Assembly (NCBI GenBank): GCA_963729795.1
Contig: CAVSPC010000040.1
Location: forward strand, 62,001 to 126,000
Origin: CAWBBA01 sp963729795
GTDB taxonomy: Bacteria; Desulfobacterota; Desulfomonilia; Desulfomonilales; Desulfomonilaceae
Length of the DNA: 64,000 nt
Reading direction: 5' to 3'
Shown: piece by piece, positions 1 to 10,073 of the stretch
How positions within the stretch are numbered: position 1 is the first letter of the stretch
Layout: the number at the start of each line of letters is the position of its first letter
The notes under the pieces: generated by a model
What the model saw: the letters and a program-made list of their open reading frames with translations, nothing else
Database searches by the model: none
Told to the model about the DNA's origin: nothing
Program-made: the position numbers and the translations under genes

Positions 1-312
1 ATAAGGATTCATTTGCCGATCATTCCCGGGTTCAACAATTCTCCGGAAGATTATCTCGCCGTAATCGAATACCTTCGCAAATTATTCGGCAAGCTATCGG
101 GAATAGATGTCCTCCCTTATCATTGCTATGCCGAAAACAAATACACACTACTGGGTCGCGGAGGGAGCGCTTACAAGTTCAAAGGTGTTGCAGATATGGC
201 GGGGAGTGAAATTATTCCTCTCGTGCAAGGGCTTAGACGGGCTGGCGCTGTCAACGTCACCGTTGGTGGCTTGGTGGGAATGGGGGCAAGTCTTGACAAA
301 AAAGCAAGTTAA
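1..312 (+). CDS. bssD: Glycyl-radical enzyme activating protein, C-terminal part (BssD-like)
   Basis: This is the 3' end of a radical-SAM activase whose start lies left of the window; the reading frame is open from base 1. The visible 104 residues contain the late activase signature, with the IIPGFN stretch followed by LPYHCYAENKYTLLGR, which resembles the substrate-facing C-terminal half of pyruvate formate-lyase-type activases. The radical-SAM CxxxCxxC cluster would be upstream and is not seen. It lies 93 bp before the small-subunit gene and on the same strand, as in bssDCAB operons, so its likely job is to install the glycyl radical on the large subunit encoded at 640-3226. Family assignment is firm; specificity is inferred from context. 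Confidence 0.8.
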   Translation: MRIHLPIIPGFNNSPEDYLAVIEYLRKLFGKLSGIDVLPYHCYAENKYTLLGRGGSAYKFKGVADMAGSEIIPLVQGLRRAGAVNVTVGGLVGMGASLDKKAS

Positions 313-405
313 CTACTCAGAAAAGGAGGGGCAAAAGTACTGACGAAAAGGGCAAGTCAGAGTCAGGGATCAATCTTTAAAGAACACGAAAGAGGAGGTG
401 AGAAA

Positions 406-591
406 ATGACCAATTGTGGACAATGTAGCTTCTTCTTCAGAATTCCTGAAGATGCGGGTGACTACGAAGCTGGAAAAGGGGATTGTGTCACCGAAAAGAA
501 AGACGAAAAGGGCAAGTACTGGCTATCAAAGCCGGTTCTTGATAGCGGTGAAGGGTGCCCACTTTTTGAACAGTCCCAAAAGATCCAGTAA
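406..591 (+). CDS. bssC: Small Fe-S subunit of benzylsuccinate synthase type (BssC-like)
   Basis: A 61-residue protein with four cysteines (C4, C7, C27, C51), the pattern expected of the small gamma/beta-type subunits of benzylsuccinate synthase that bind an iron-sulfur cluster and stabilise the radical subunit. A strong ribosome site, AGGAGGTGAG, ends six bases before the ATG. It sits between the activase and the large subunit, matching the D-C-A-B order of bss/tut operons. A 16-base stretch of its coding sequence (502-517) also occurs exactly at 342-357 upstream of the gene, possibly a scrap of an older copy. The protein is too short for a certain assignment alone; the order of neighbours makes it convincing. 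Confidence 0.72.
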   Translation: MTNCGQCSFFFRIPEDAGDYEAGKGDCVTEKKDEKGKYWLSKPVLDSGEGCPLFEQSQKIQ

Positions 592-639
592 CTTTGTTTC
601 TTGGAGGTGCAGCACCCCTAACAGTGAAAGGGTACCAAA

Positions 640-3226
640 ATGAAGCAGGCGGAACCTATAGAGTACAAAGGTAAGGTCGTGACGTTTCCTTTAGCAGAGC
701 CCGCAGAAGAAAACGTTCCGGACGAAGAACTGCATGAACACTTAGCCAGACCATCTACCGAGAGGACCAAGCGATTAAAGGCCAGATGTCGCTGGAAGCA
801 TGCCTCGGCCGGGGTATTTGTGGAAAAAGGGGTAACTGCCGGCATTGAGCGCATGAGACTGATCACTGAAGCACACAAAGCCAGTGCCGGAAAACCCGAG
901 GTTATGCGGCGGGCGCTTGGATTGGCCAACATTTTGAACAAATGCACGATCATTCTGCAGGAGGATGAGTTTATAATCGGATACCATGCCGAAGATCCTA
1001 ACATGTTCCCTCTGTATCCTGAACTGGCATTTATGGCTGTTCAGGACTATTGCATGAGCGATTTTGCCCCTCAGCCAGTGGAAGAAGCCAAAGAGATCGT
1101 CGAGTACCTGGATTCCCCACACTCTGCAGTCGAAATGCCAAAATTATTTTGACCCCGCTGACCTGATGAGGATGTATCAAGTCAGTTCCATGGAAGCACC
1201 GGCATTTGCTACAGGATACAATAGCATCATTCCCCCATATGAGACAGTTTTGGAGGACGGGTTGTCGAAACGGATCGAGTTGGCCAAGGAGAATATCGCA
1301 AAGGCCAAGGAAGAAATGGCCAAACTCCCGTGGAACGCAAACGAAGGTTTGAAATGGATCTCCAAAATTGACAACTGGGAAGCAATGATTTTGGCTGATG
1401 AGGTAGTGATAAACTGGGCTCGGCGCCATGCCCGCTTATGTAAGATCGTTGCCGAAAATTTCGAGACCGATTCCAAGAGGAAAGAGGAACTTCTGGAGAT
1501 GGCAGAGATCAGCCATCGGGTTCCGGCCGAGCCTTGCAAGGGATTGAAAGACGCCTTTCAGGCCAAATGGTATACGTACGAGATTTGCCATGCCATAGAT
1601 CGTTACGCAAGTGGCTATGCCCAAAAAGAGGATAAACTTCTCTGGCCATTTTACAAGGTGAGTGTAATCGACAAGACTTTTCAACCTATGACCCATGCGG
1701 ATGCGGTCGAAATAGTCGAGATGGAGCGGCTGAAAATTTCGGAGCACGGCGCGGGAAAATCTAGGGCCTATCGCGAGATTTTTCCAGGATCCAATGACCT
1801 TTTTATCTTTACCATTGGCGGCCTGAATAGGGATGGCACGGATGGCTGTAACGATATGACGGACGCCATTCTAGAAGCAACCCGAAACATTCGGACCACC
1901 GAGCCCTCCATGGTGTTCCGTTGGCATCCTAAGGGCCGGATCCAGACCAAACGCAAAGTCTTTGAGTGCATACGGGATGGCCTGGGCTTCCCATCGATAA
2001 AGCACGACATCAAGAATACGGCTCAAATGCTGTATTACGGGAGGTTCAGCAAGAATAACAACGGAGCCACCGAGGAAGAGGCTCGCGATTGGGCCAATGT
2101 CCTGTGTATGTCCGCTGGCTTGGTCGGACGAAGGAAGACCCAGAAGACCAGGAACGAAGGCGGCGGGTCCATTTTTCCAGCCAAAATCATGGAAATCACC
2201 CTGAACGATGGCTTTGACTGGTCTTACTCGGCCATGCAATTGGGGCCGGAAACAGGGCAAGCCGAGAGTTTTAAGACCTTTGACGAACTTTGGGAAGCTT
2301 TCCGGAAGCAGTATGCCTATGCCGCCAGTTTATGCATAAGGGCCAAGGACATATCCCGCTACTGGGAAAAAGAGTTTCTTCAAATGCCCTTTGTTTCCAG
2401 CATTGACGATGGGTGCATGGAACTGGGAGAGGATGCGATGTCTCTTTCCGAACAGCCCAATGGCTGGCACAATCCCATCACCACCATCGTTGCGGCTAAT
2501 TCGTTGGTGGCTATCAAGAAACTCATCTATGATGAGAAAAAGTACACCATCAAGCAATTGAAGGATGCCCTATTCGCTAACTGGGAAGGGTACGAAGAGA
2601 TGCGTCAGGACTTCAGGAACGCTCCCAAATGGGGTAATGATGATCCTTATGCGGATGATATCATTAAAAAATTCTATGAGGACATCATCGGAGGAGAGTT
2701 GGCAAAGATAACCAACTATTCCGGGGGCCCTGTGCTTCCCGTGGGCCAGGCCGTAGGACTTTACATGGAGATCGGTTCCAGGACAGGGCCGACCCCGGAT
2801 GGACGATTCGGAGGCGAGGCGGCAGATGATGGTGGGATTTCCCCTTACATGGGCACCGACAAGAAGGGGCCCACGGCAGTACTTAAGTCCGTTAGCACGG
2901 TTCAGTTGAACCAGAAGGCCAATCTCTTGAACCAGCGTCTTTCTGTGCCAATCATGAGGAGCGTCCACGGCTTCGACATCTGGAAGGCCTACATGGATAC
3001 GTGGAACGACCTCGAAATCGACCATGTCCAGTTTAATGTGGTCAGCACGGCAGAAATGAAGGCTGCTCAAAAGGAGCCCGAGAAACACCAGGACCTCATT
3101 GTCCGGGTTGCGGGCTTCAGTGCACGGTTTGTCGATATTCCCACTTACGGACAAAATACCATTATTGCCAGGAACGAACAGACCTTTGGAGCACAGGACC
3201 TGGAATTCCTGAATGTCAATCTCTAA
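640..3226 (+). pseudogene. bssA: Benzylsuccinate-synthase-type glycyl-radical enzyme, large subunit, with one frameshift
   Basis: Two overlapping frames (640-1152 and about 1064-3226) together encode a complete BssA-family subunit. Removing one C of the CC at 1107-1108 fuses VEY to WIPHTLQ and gives 861 residues, the family's usual size. The second frame carries the active-site cysteine in SSIDDGCMELG (codon 2414-2416) and the radical glycine in RVAGFSARF (codon 3113-3115). These enzymes add a hydrocarbon radical to fumarate, the first step of anaerobic toluene, 2-methylnaphthalene or alkane breakdown. The sequence is closest in feel to BssA/NmsA, but the substrate cannot be read from it. As written, neither half would be active: the first lacks both radical residues and the second lacks the N-terminus. 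The only lesion is one base, so sequencing error is a serious alternative to gene loss. Confidence 0.85.
1107..1108 (+). other. Single-base insertion breaking bssA
   Basis: The sequence gagtacctgg reads out of frame after the tyrosine codon. Dropping one C gives gagtactgg and the frame then stays open to 3226. Upstream frame 1 and downstream frame 2 both encode well-conserved family sequence right up to this point, so the shift can be placed within a few bases. Confidence 0.8.
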
Positions 3227-3307
3227 ACCTTGATTCACCTTGGCCCAAGGGTACCCGCTACATGGGGTACCCCCTCAAAAAAAATACTCAACCACGAGGT
3301 TTTATCA

Positions 3308-3529
3308 ATGGCAGCCATAGACAGTCAACTCCACGCGGAACAAGGGACCGGTAAACCTTGCACCAAATGTAAATGGCAAACGCCGGACCCGACCAATCCC
3401 CTTCAGGGACAATGCACGGTCAATCGGACGGCTATGGGATCGGTCTGGAAACGGTGGATACTCGATTCGAATAACATGACCTGTTCCAAATATGAAGAGG
3501 GTCAGTTGAGCTTCAGGGACCACGTCTAA
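3308..3529 (+). CDS. bssB: Small Fe-S subunit of benzylsuccinate synthase type (BssB-like)
   Basis: A 73-residue protein with four cysteines (C18, C21, C36, C59) and the CTKCKWQTPDPTNP segment typical of the beta subunit of benzylsuccinate synthase, which holds a [4Fe-4S] cluster and contacts the radical subunit. The ATG at 3308 is chosen rather than an upstream in-frame codon at 3230 because GAGG lies ten bases before it and the family starts close to the first cysteine pair. It follows the large subunit by 81 bp. Together with the genes at 1, 406 and 640 it completes a D-C-A-B order. Confidence 0.75.
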   Translation: MAAIDSQLHAEQGTGKPCTKCKWQTPDPTNPLQGQCTVNRTAMGSVWKRWILDSNNMTCSKYEEGQLSFRDHV

Positions 3530-3935
3530 ACGTGGCTTAGCAACCCCCTGTCCTTTGCCAAAGGGCAAAACTTGAGCCAAAATTGGTGATTCTCTCGGAG
3601 AAACGTCAAAACCGCTCACGTGTGCAGTCTCGTGCGAAAAGATACGGAGAATTCCGGGTACGGGAATCACTTGTCGACCAATCACTGGTACGGGAAATGT
3701 AGCGGGCAGCAAGACTGCTGAACCATTTCCAAGAAGCAGGTTCGATTCTATCCCGGAGCGCAAATGGGCATCAAATTTACCCAGACTTGTCATAAGCGAC
3801 AAAGGTTTGCTTTCCGGTCCTCGTACGGTGCAACGGACGATGGGATTTCTATAAAGTCAGTGCATTTTGGCGAGGACCGGACCTATTTTGCACTTTTCAT
3901 CTCTGATTGGGTAACGTGAATACAGGAGACATCTC
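3530..3935. other. Non-coding gap inside the bss-like operon, with a long inverted repeat
   Basis: No convincing reading frame is present between the small subunit and the MoxR ATPase. A 10-base inverted repeat, CCGGTCCTCG at 3814-3823 and CGAGGACCGG at 3871-3880, encloses 47 bases just upstream of the ATPase gene. It could be a hairpin or a regulator site controlling the second half of the operon; there is no T-tract that would make it a clear terminator. Confidence 0.4.
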
Positions 3936-4860
3936 ATGCCGTTTCAAACCAAACGGGATTTAAGCAGCTTACTCGTGCCCGAAGCTGATCCATATTTTTA
4001 TGTCAGCAACGAAGTACTGAGTATCCTCCAAAAGGTACATGCAATATCCAAAAAGCATCCTGTTAATGTACTCATTTCAGGCCGGCAGGGGTGTGGCAAA
4101 TCCTCTCTGGTCAGGCAATACGCGGCGGTTTTTCAACAGCCCTTCGCCACCTTCCAGGTAGGCATACTCTCAGAACCCGGGCAGCTCTTTGGTGAATATG
4201 CACTAGAATGCGGTGAGACAAAGTACAAGCAATTCCTCTTTCCCCAGGCCATTCAATCACCACGATGCGTGGTCCATCTGGAGGAAATCAACCGTCCCGA
4301 GCACCCCAAGGCTTTGAATATGCTTTTTTCTATTTTGTCGGATGACCGTCAAGTGTGGATGGACGAATTGGGACTGTTGAAAGTGGCCGATGAGGTTGTT
4401 TTCTTTGCCACCTTGAATGAGGGGGACGAATTCGTTGGTACCGAGTTGCTGGATGCTGCTCTCAGGGACCGCTTTTATTTAATTCTTCTGGATTATCTTC
4501 CAAATGAAGTCGAAAAAGAGGTCTTAATCAAGAAAACCGGAGTGACCCCAGAAACAGGCGAACGATATTATGGCTGCGATCAATGCCCTCAGGACTAATC
4601 CGGAATTGCGCACAGGCGCATCGACGAGGACGACGCTGATGATTGGAGAAATGATGGCTTCCGGATCAACTCTGAGAGAAGCCATTTCTTGTAGCCTTCA
4701 AACGGATAAGGAGACCCTTGAATCGGTCCTCATCTCACTGCATTTGTCAAAGGGGTTCGTTGAGAAGGGAGAATCCGAATACATCCTTCTTACTAGAGAG
4801 GTCCTTGCCAAGAGGAAGATGGCAAATGTGAAATTGAGTTCATCGGGGTCAGGCAACTAA
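3936..4860 (+). pseudogene. bssE: MoxR-family AAA+ ATPase (BssE-like), frameshifted
   Basis: The first frame (3936-4598) has a Walker A motif GRQGCGKSS near residue 50, a Walker B-like VVHLEEINR and the MoxR sensor region ATLNEGDEF. The C-terminal lid domain continues in another frame (4570-4860: INALRTNPELRTGASTRTTL). Dropping the C at 4563 joins ETGE to DIMAAINALR and gives 306 to 307 residues, normal for the family. In bss operons this ATPase is thought to assist assembly or activation of the radical enzyme, often together with a VWA protein, which is also encoded next here. As read, the protein would lack its lid. Confidence 0.75.
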
Positions 4861-6645
4861 TGAACTGGCTTCCAGACGTGATCCAAGCGATTTGTGCACG
4901 ATCCGCTCAATTACGTTGAATATGAATGGAGCAACAAAATGCGGACCTATAAACAAGCGAATGAGGACTTAATCGAGTCCTTTTATATTCCCGGGCAAGA
5001 CGGCTATTCGGAATATTGGAGACGGGACAAATCCCCCATCGAAATCCTCAAGCTTGCCAAGTTGCTTCTGAGCATAAGAAAAATTTGTTCTTATGTGGGA
5101 CGAAATACTGGAGATATTGTGTGGGCAGGGATGCAGTGCCAGGACGGCATCTCACTAGATCCCTCTTTTATCATGGGATCCTACCCCGTCCCTACGGGCA
5201 GAACGGATATAATGGTCGGGCTTGCTATACAGAAGGCGTACTTGAAAACGGAGTGGAGCGAACGTTTCAAGAATATTGCATTAGAGAGACTAAACTTGAT
5301 GCCTGTATACGCCTATAAATTTAAGCTTTTCTTTGATATGGCCGAGAGGATTTACGTCGATTGCCTCTCCAACCGCAGCATCCTGGGCCTTTACACGGAA
5401 AAGGCACGGCAATGGGAACTGCGTCAGAAATATGATGAATTCATAAATCCTCCTACTGCAACTGAACTCCTCCATATCTGGTGGAAAATGGCAGCGGACA
5501 GAAGCGGAGGAGGCTATACCAAGGAATACAGGGACCGCTCTGCAGGAGGGCTCACTCAGAGGACCAGTCTCGAGAAGTTTTACAAGGAACCTGTCGCATT
5601 GCTGAATTCCATTGTAGAACCATTGATAAAGGTTTGCCCGCGAATCGAGGGCGTTACCGAACGCGGGGACTTCCGTGTTGACCTGTATACCTCCATCTGG
5701 CCGGACCTTTTAGAACATTTCAAGTTTTGGCCCGGTGATAGAGCAGATCACATCCTGTTGGCCGACAAGTTTCGTGAGGAACTCGAGAAAGAAGCAGAAG
5801 GGAAAAAGGCCCTGAAGGCCACTTTACTCAGCTTCACCGAAGAAATAGAAAGAAATCTAAGACGCAAGGCAGTTGATTTTACCACTCTGGTCAAGTCCAT
5901 TGTTAAGAATGCGGATGATGTCGTCAGGATTGAGGGAAGCGACATTGTGATGCCCGCCAAAGATAAGATCGATAGAGGACTTCAACATAAGTTGCGCATG
6001 GTCATAAAATCGGTTGCTCAGAGAAAGACGGTTTACAACAGAGGATTGACTTCGGGCAAGATCGACCGCCGCAGACTGTATCGAGCTCCAACTACGGGTG
6101 CGGTTTTTCAGCTTAAGAAGAATGACTTTGAACTGTTAAACGATATCGTTCTTCTGGTCGACTGTACCGGATCAATGGCGGGTCCCACCAAGTGGGACTG
6201 GACTGAAACGATGTACCAGACAATTTTTGATGCCATCAAGGCTTACAATAGGAACGCGCGCGTCTTCGCTTATAACGAGGTCAAGAGTTCCTGCCGCATT
6301 ACTGAACTTTATCTTGGTGGTAAATTTTATACGGTCTTGCCTCATGGAAAGACCGCTTCCGGAGAAGCAATTATCGCTACAGCCCTAAGCCTAAAAAGGA
6401 GACTGAAAAGGCCTTTCATCATCCATATTACTGATGGGGCTTCCAACTGGGGCTGTGGTGTGAAAGATGCCATAGAGTTCTGTAACAAGAACCGGGTTGA
6501 GCTTCTGACATTGGGTTTGGGTTGTGATCCCTCAAACAAGAATGCACTCAGAAAGGAATATGGAAAACTTGTACAGTTTGTTGACGACATGAATGAGCTG
6601 CCTGAGTACTTTAGGGCGCTGCTCAATCATAGCAAGTGGAGTTGA
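4860..6645 (+). CDS. VWA-domain protein partner of the MoxR ATPase
   Basis: The long frame from 4894 encodes a protein of about 583 residues with a C-terminal von Willebrand A domain. Its metal-site motif is LLVDCTGSMAG (about residue 422), followed by GKTASGEAI and HITDGASNWG. The N-terminal 400 residues are a helical region typical of MoxR partners. The start is uncertain: an ATG at 4860 overlaps the stop of the ATPase (TAATGA), with MNWLPDVIQAICARS in a frame that closes at 4919. Removing one base around 4900-4912 would join it to the long frame and give 594 residues. MoxR-VWA pairs act as chaperones that insert cofactors or remodel enzymes; a role for the glycyl-radical complex is inferred from position. 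Confidence 0.78.
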
Positions 6646-6660
6646 ATTCGAAACCGCTGA

Positions 6661-7251
6661 ATGGCAACGAGGGGCATTTTGAATAAAGATGAACTGATAC
6701 GATTAATTGTAGAAATAGAATGGGATATGTTCCAGAGGGTTAAGAGCGGGGTTTTCGCTCCCTGTCAGCTACAGCCCGAGGTATTCAAACGGATTCGGGG
6801 AAGCGTCTATGAAACTTGGACAGAAGAGGCCCTCGAATCCTGTCGCCGAGATTTTGAGGAGGCTCAATACGTCGGGAGAAATTTATTGACAGAAAAATAT
6901 GCCCAAATGGATGACCTTCTAGGGCCGGTCCGTGAGAATGCCCTGATTGATCGAATCGTCGCTATTGAGACACAATGGCAAGATGAGATACGACGGAATT
7001 ATCCCACCTTATACAATCGTGTGTGCAGAAGTACGAATCCCTTTAACGACGGCCGGAATTTCTCGGTATACCTGAGAAGTGAGCTGCAAACGTATAGCGA
7101 TCGGACCATTGAGCTGTACCATCAAGCGGTGACCAGGGCTCTATCCAGGTGTGAAAACCTTGCCCTCCAGAGTTTAAACATACTGGTCAAAAAAGGAGGA
7201 TACCGCAACCTACACCACGCTGAAGAGTATCTATCTAAGGATGAAAGATAA
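6661..7251 (+). CDS. DUF4125-family protein
   Basis: A 196-residue protein with the DUF4125 pattern: an early IEWDMFQ segment, WTEEALESCRRDFEEA, GRNLLTEKYAQM and later YLRSELQTYSD. No catalytic residues are known for this family. It begins 15 bp after the VWA gene on the same strand and is probably the last gene of the bss-like transcript. No clear ribosome site precedes the ATG at 6661, so translation may be coupled or the start could be an internal methionine. Confidence 0.65.
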   Translation: MATRGILNKDELIRLIVEIEWDMFQRVKSGVFAPCQLQPEVFKRIRGSVYETWTEEALESCRRDFEEAQYVGRNLLTEKYAQMDDLLGPVRENALIDRIVAIETQWQDEIRRNYPTLYNRVCRSTNPFNDGRNFSVYLRSELQTYSDRTIELYHQAVTRALSRCENLALQSLNILVKKGGYRNLHHAEEYLSKDER

Positions 7252-7393
7252 ATAGGGCGGTGTTGTTATGTTGCGTTTCCCTAACCGTTTTTCAGGGGGG
7301 CGAGCTTTTCGTGATCGCACTCACAAACGCACCACCCGCCTATCTGCTGCCCTTCATGCGTCGCGATGAATCAGAAATAGGAAGGAGACTAAC

Positions 7394-7735
7394 ATGATCC
7401 AAGACATCAACACATTAACGGTGCTCGACCTTAAAGAAATGCTCACCAAAATCAAGGCATTGGACGGGGAAGACCCTATACCTGAATTGATAGAGATCTC
7501 TGAAGGTTTCGAAACCGCTTTGGCCAAGTATGGTTTCGAGGAACCCCAGGAACCTGACAAGTTGCACGCTCTTGTCGGATTAGCTTGGGAGATGGAGCGG
7601 CGCTTGAGAAAAATTGAATTAGCACTTGGAAATATCATCCAGAGACCTATCTCTCCCCTTCCTGGTCGAGACTTAAGTCGAATGGAGCTGATACATAGAG
7701 TTCCGAACCGTGTGCCAAGTGAAATTATCGAGTGA
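7394..7735 (+). CDS. Unknown 113-residue acidic protein
   Basis: This protein is not recognised. It is acidic and helical in its first 80 residues, without cysteine or membrane segments, and ends in a basic tail. A good ribosome site (GGAAGGAG) ends seven bases before the ATG. It follows the bss-like operon after a 140-bp gap that contains no gene and precedes a PPOX gene. It could be a small accessory or scaffold protein; no function is claimed. Confidence 0.55.
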   Translation: MIQDINTLTVLDLKEMLTKIKALDGEDPIPELIEISEGFETALAKYGFEEPQEPDKLHALVGLAWEMERRLRKIELALGNIIQRPISPLPGRDLSRMELIHRVPNRVPSEIIE

Positions 7736-7884
7736 ACCTCATGGCCGGAAGCGAAACAGAGTCCGTCAAGTTAGGTCATTGGTGCTCAATTGGAAAGGTG
7801 TTGCAAGGAATCTTTCAATGAGGAGGCCCTCAGCGAGGCTTGAAGTGCTCTGTGAGATGATTATGTTGGAAAGGAGGAACATCA

Positions 7885-8250
7885 ATGGAAAAGCTTAGTC
7901 AGGATCTGATAAACGCCGTCAATCAAATTAAGCCTGCTATGGTCGCAACGTCTAACCTTGCAGGGCAGCCAAATGTCTCTCCCAAGGGCTCTCTTCGCGT
8001 CCTGGATGATCAGCATGTCGCTTTTGCTGACGTCAGATCTCCACAAACCATTAGCAACTTGAGGGAAAATCCGCAAATACAAATGATCGGTTTTGATCCC
8101 TCGTCACGTAAGGGGTGGCGCGTGTGGGGAACGGCCGATGAAATCCTGACTGCAGGCGATTTGTACGATCAGTTCTGCGCGGAATATGCTGACAGGGCCA
8201 AAGTGAATCACGTGGTCACAGTTCTTGTTGAAAAAGGGGTCACATTTTAG
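7885..8250 (+). CDS. Pyridoxamine-5'-phosphate-oxidase-like flavin protein
   Basis: A 121-residue split-barrel protein of the PPOX class. Typical elements are the early MVATSNLAGQPNVSPKG strand-loop, HVAFADVRSPQTISNL and the WRVWGTADEI strand. Small members bind FMN or F420 and reduce or sequester small molecules. The ATG is preceded by a strong AAAGGAGG site nine bases upstream. The length is at the short end of the family but all core strands seem present. Confidence 0.7.
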   Translation: MEKLSQDLINAVNQIKPAMVATSNLAGQPNVSPKGSLRVLDDQHVAFADVRSPQTISNLRENPQIQMIGFDPSSRKGWRVWGTADEILTAGDLYDQFCAEYADRAKVNHVVTVLVEKGVTF

Positions 8251-8596
8251 AAAAGCCCTTTCCCGATACAGGCTTGTAAACAGGCATCTCACATGATGAA
8301 ATGCGTGGATCGCGATTTGCCGAAATGACAACCGGTCGCATCCGATCTACTCTTGCGTGTCATGCGCTAGATGCATTTGAAATAGGGTACTTCAGAACAA
8401 AAGAAGAATTAGTTGTGGGGTAACAAGTACTTTCTGGTTTAGGGCGCTTTCTCGGATCGGGCAAATCTCCGACGCCTTGACGTGTTATAAAACCCGCTGC
8501 AGAGACTGAGCCCCAGATATTTTCCAAAGCAGCTTGGAGAAGTAGCCGGACCCTATAGACTTTCAACTTGCCAGGCCGGTTGACGGAGAAGCCGAC
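8251..8596. other. Gap with no recognised gene
   Basis: About 345 bp between the PPOX gene and the transposase remnant. No frame has both a plausible start and family-like sequence. It probably includes one flank of the degraded IS110-type element, but no terminal repeat was found. Confidence 0.4.
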
Positions 8597-9208
8597 ATGA
8601 GTTCATCGGATGTTTTCGTGGGTCTAGATCTTTCCAAATCGGTGTTGAGGATATGTGTGCTTCCCCAATCGCGGATCTGGGAATGGTCTAACGATAAGCG
8701 GGGACTGACGGAATTGGTTAAAAGTCTCGTGGCCTTGTGCCCCTCACTTGTCACCATGGAGGGCAAAGGCAAGACCCGGCATCGGGTGCGAAGTCGGCTG
8801 GAAGAGGCTGGACTATCAGTCAGCGTAGTCAAACCTAGCCAGATGCGAGAGTTAGTGAAGAGCTTGGGAGTTCTGAGCAACACACATGCCATCTATGCGA
8901 TGGTTCTGGCAAGGCATGGCCAATTGGCGGCAACTAAGGCTCGATGTGAGGGCGAGAAACAGGCGGGGGAGCTTGATGCGTTATTGATGAGACGCTGCCA
9001 GCTGGCCGAAATGCTCACTACAGAGCGAGTTCGCCTTCGAACCGGCCCCGAATGCGTGAGCGGGGCAATCAAGGCACATATCAGTTGGCTGGAGAACTGC
9101 CTCAAGCGAATAGATAAGGACACCGATGGAATGATCAAGACCAAGCCAATATGGGGCCAGAACAGAAGGGTTGTTAACTTGGTTCCAGGCGCGGGTCCGA
9201 TTTGGTGA
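8597..9208 (+). pseudogene. Degenerate IS110-family transposase, N-terminal part
   Basis: A 203-residue remnant starts like an IS110 DEDD transposase (VFVGLDLSKSVLRI, then LVTMEGKGKTRHRVRSRLEE). The segment that should read roughly KTDRIDA is here SNTHAIYAMVLARHG, so two catalytic aspartates are gone. The C-terminal serine-containing domain is missing: the frame runs out near VNLVPGAG, just before the MoaD-like gene. It is therefore an inactive fossil, and its 3' end may have been replaced when the downstream genes arrived or rearranged. Confidence 0.7.
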
Positions 9209-9233
9209 TCTGGTGACCATCAAGGAGTACGAC

Positions 9234-9518
9234 ATGAAAGTTAGCATCAAATTTGCCGGTACCCTTGCTTGCCTTACAAACAGCAATAAAAGAATCGATT
9301 ACGAACTGACGCGTCCATCTTCAATAGACGACCTTATTGACCTTGTAGATCAACAATTTTCCGGTGTTAGGAGTGGTATCTGCACCATGGAAAAAGGAGT
9401 GGTTGATCACATCAACATTTACGTAAATGGGGACAATGTTCGATACCTTGACGGACTGAACACGGAACTGAAAGATGGAGATGCGATTCATGTCATACCT
9501 GCAGCGGCAGCCGGATAA
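9234..9518 (+). CDS. MoaD/ThiS-like ubiquitin-fold sulfur carrier
   Basis: A 94-residue beta-grasp protein: MKVSIKFAGTLACL at the start, the INIYVNGDNVRYL strand and the final DGDAIHVIPAAAAG. The C-terminus ends AG rather than the usual GG, but ends exactly where the thiocarboxylate tail should. The ATG at 9234 follows AAGGAG by seven bases. With the ThiF/MoeB-type activating enzyme at 10074 it probably forms a sulfur-transfer pair for molybdo- or tungstopterin synthesis. In anaerobic degraders such pairs often serve tungsten aldehyde oxidoreductases, which is inference here since no such enzyme is in view. Confidence 0.75.
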   Translation: MKVSIKFAGTLACLTNSNKRIDYELTRPSSIDDLIDLVDQQFSGVRSGICTMEKGVVDHINIYVNGDNVRYLDGLNTELKDGDAIHVIPAAAAG

Positions 9519-9539
9519 TCTTGTGACGAGGTAACTACC

Positions 9540-10064
9540 ATGATAGTGGACAGACCCGGTTCACATTTTATTTTTGTAGTGCCCTGGGATCATATTTATC
9601 GACATTATAACTACATTAACTATAAAGGCAAAGAACTTACGAACAAGGAATATCTAGAATGTTGGGGCAAGTGGATTGTCTTCGGAACCAGGGAGGAATT
9701 AGAAGAATTGGCCAAGAAGATCGATCCTTTTGTCGAGAGCAAAACTATCCCTGCCGCCAAATTTGACCGAGCGATTATTCCGGAATTCCATCTTCGCACT
9801 TGCGTCATGTGCATCTATTGCGACGTAAGGCAGCGAGAGGAGACATGGCAGGTCCTGTCCCAGTTGGGTGTGGAGGATAAGGCTTGGGTCTTTGAAAGAG
9901 AAACTATGGAGCGATGGCTACCGGGTGGGCACCTTCTAGAAAGTTGGATAAAAGGCAAAGGATTTAACCTGGAGGAAGCAGAGAAGGTGAGGCGAAGTTC
10001 AAGAGAAAGATTCGCCAAAATGTTCGAAAATGAGCACGCCATATTCAGGGGCGTCGACCAGTAG
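9540..10064 (+). CDS. Unknown 174-residue protein between MoaD- and MoeB-like genes
   Basis: This protein is not recognised as a named family. It is soluble, rich in aromatic residues near the N-terminus (WDHIYRHYNYINY) and has a CVMCIYC cysteine cluster near residue 90 that might bind metal or form a thiol site. It starts 22 bp after the sulfur-carrier gene and ends 9 bp before the activating-enzyme gene, so all three are almost certainly one transcript. A role in cofactor assembly is a guess from position. Confidence 0.6.
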   Translation: MIVDRPGSHFIFVVPWDHIYRHYNYINYKGKELTNKEYLECWGKWIVFGTREELEELAKKIDPFVESKTIPAAKFDRAIIPEFHLRTCVMCIYCDVRQREETWQVLSQLGVEDKAWVFERETMERWLPGGHLLESWIKGKGFNLEEAEKVRRSSRERFAKMFENEHAIFRGVDQ

Positions 10065-10073
10065 GTAGATGAT

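Noticed and set aside
1100..1110. Programmed ribosomal frameshift in the large radical subunit
   Set aside because: No slippery heptamer, stop-codon pause or downstream pseudoknot is evident, and similar one-base lesions occur in unrelated genes.
2570..3238. A 222-codon minus-strand frame over the radical enzyme
   Set aside because: It lies opposite the conserved glycyl-radical coding region, which has clear motifs; the minus frame has none.
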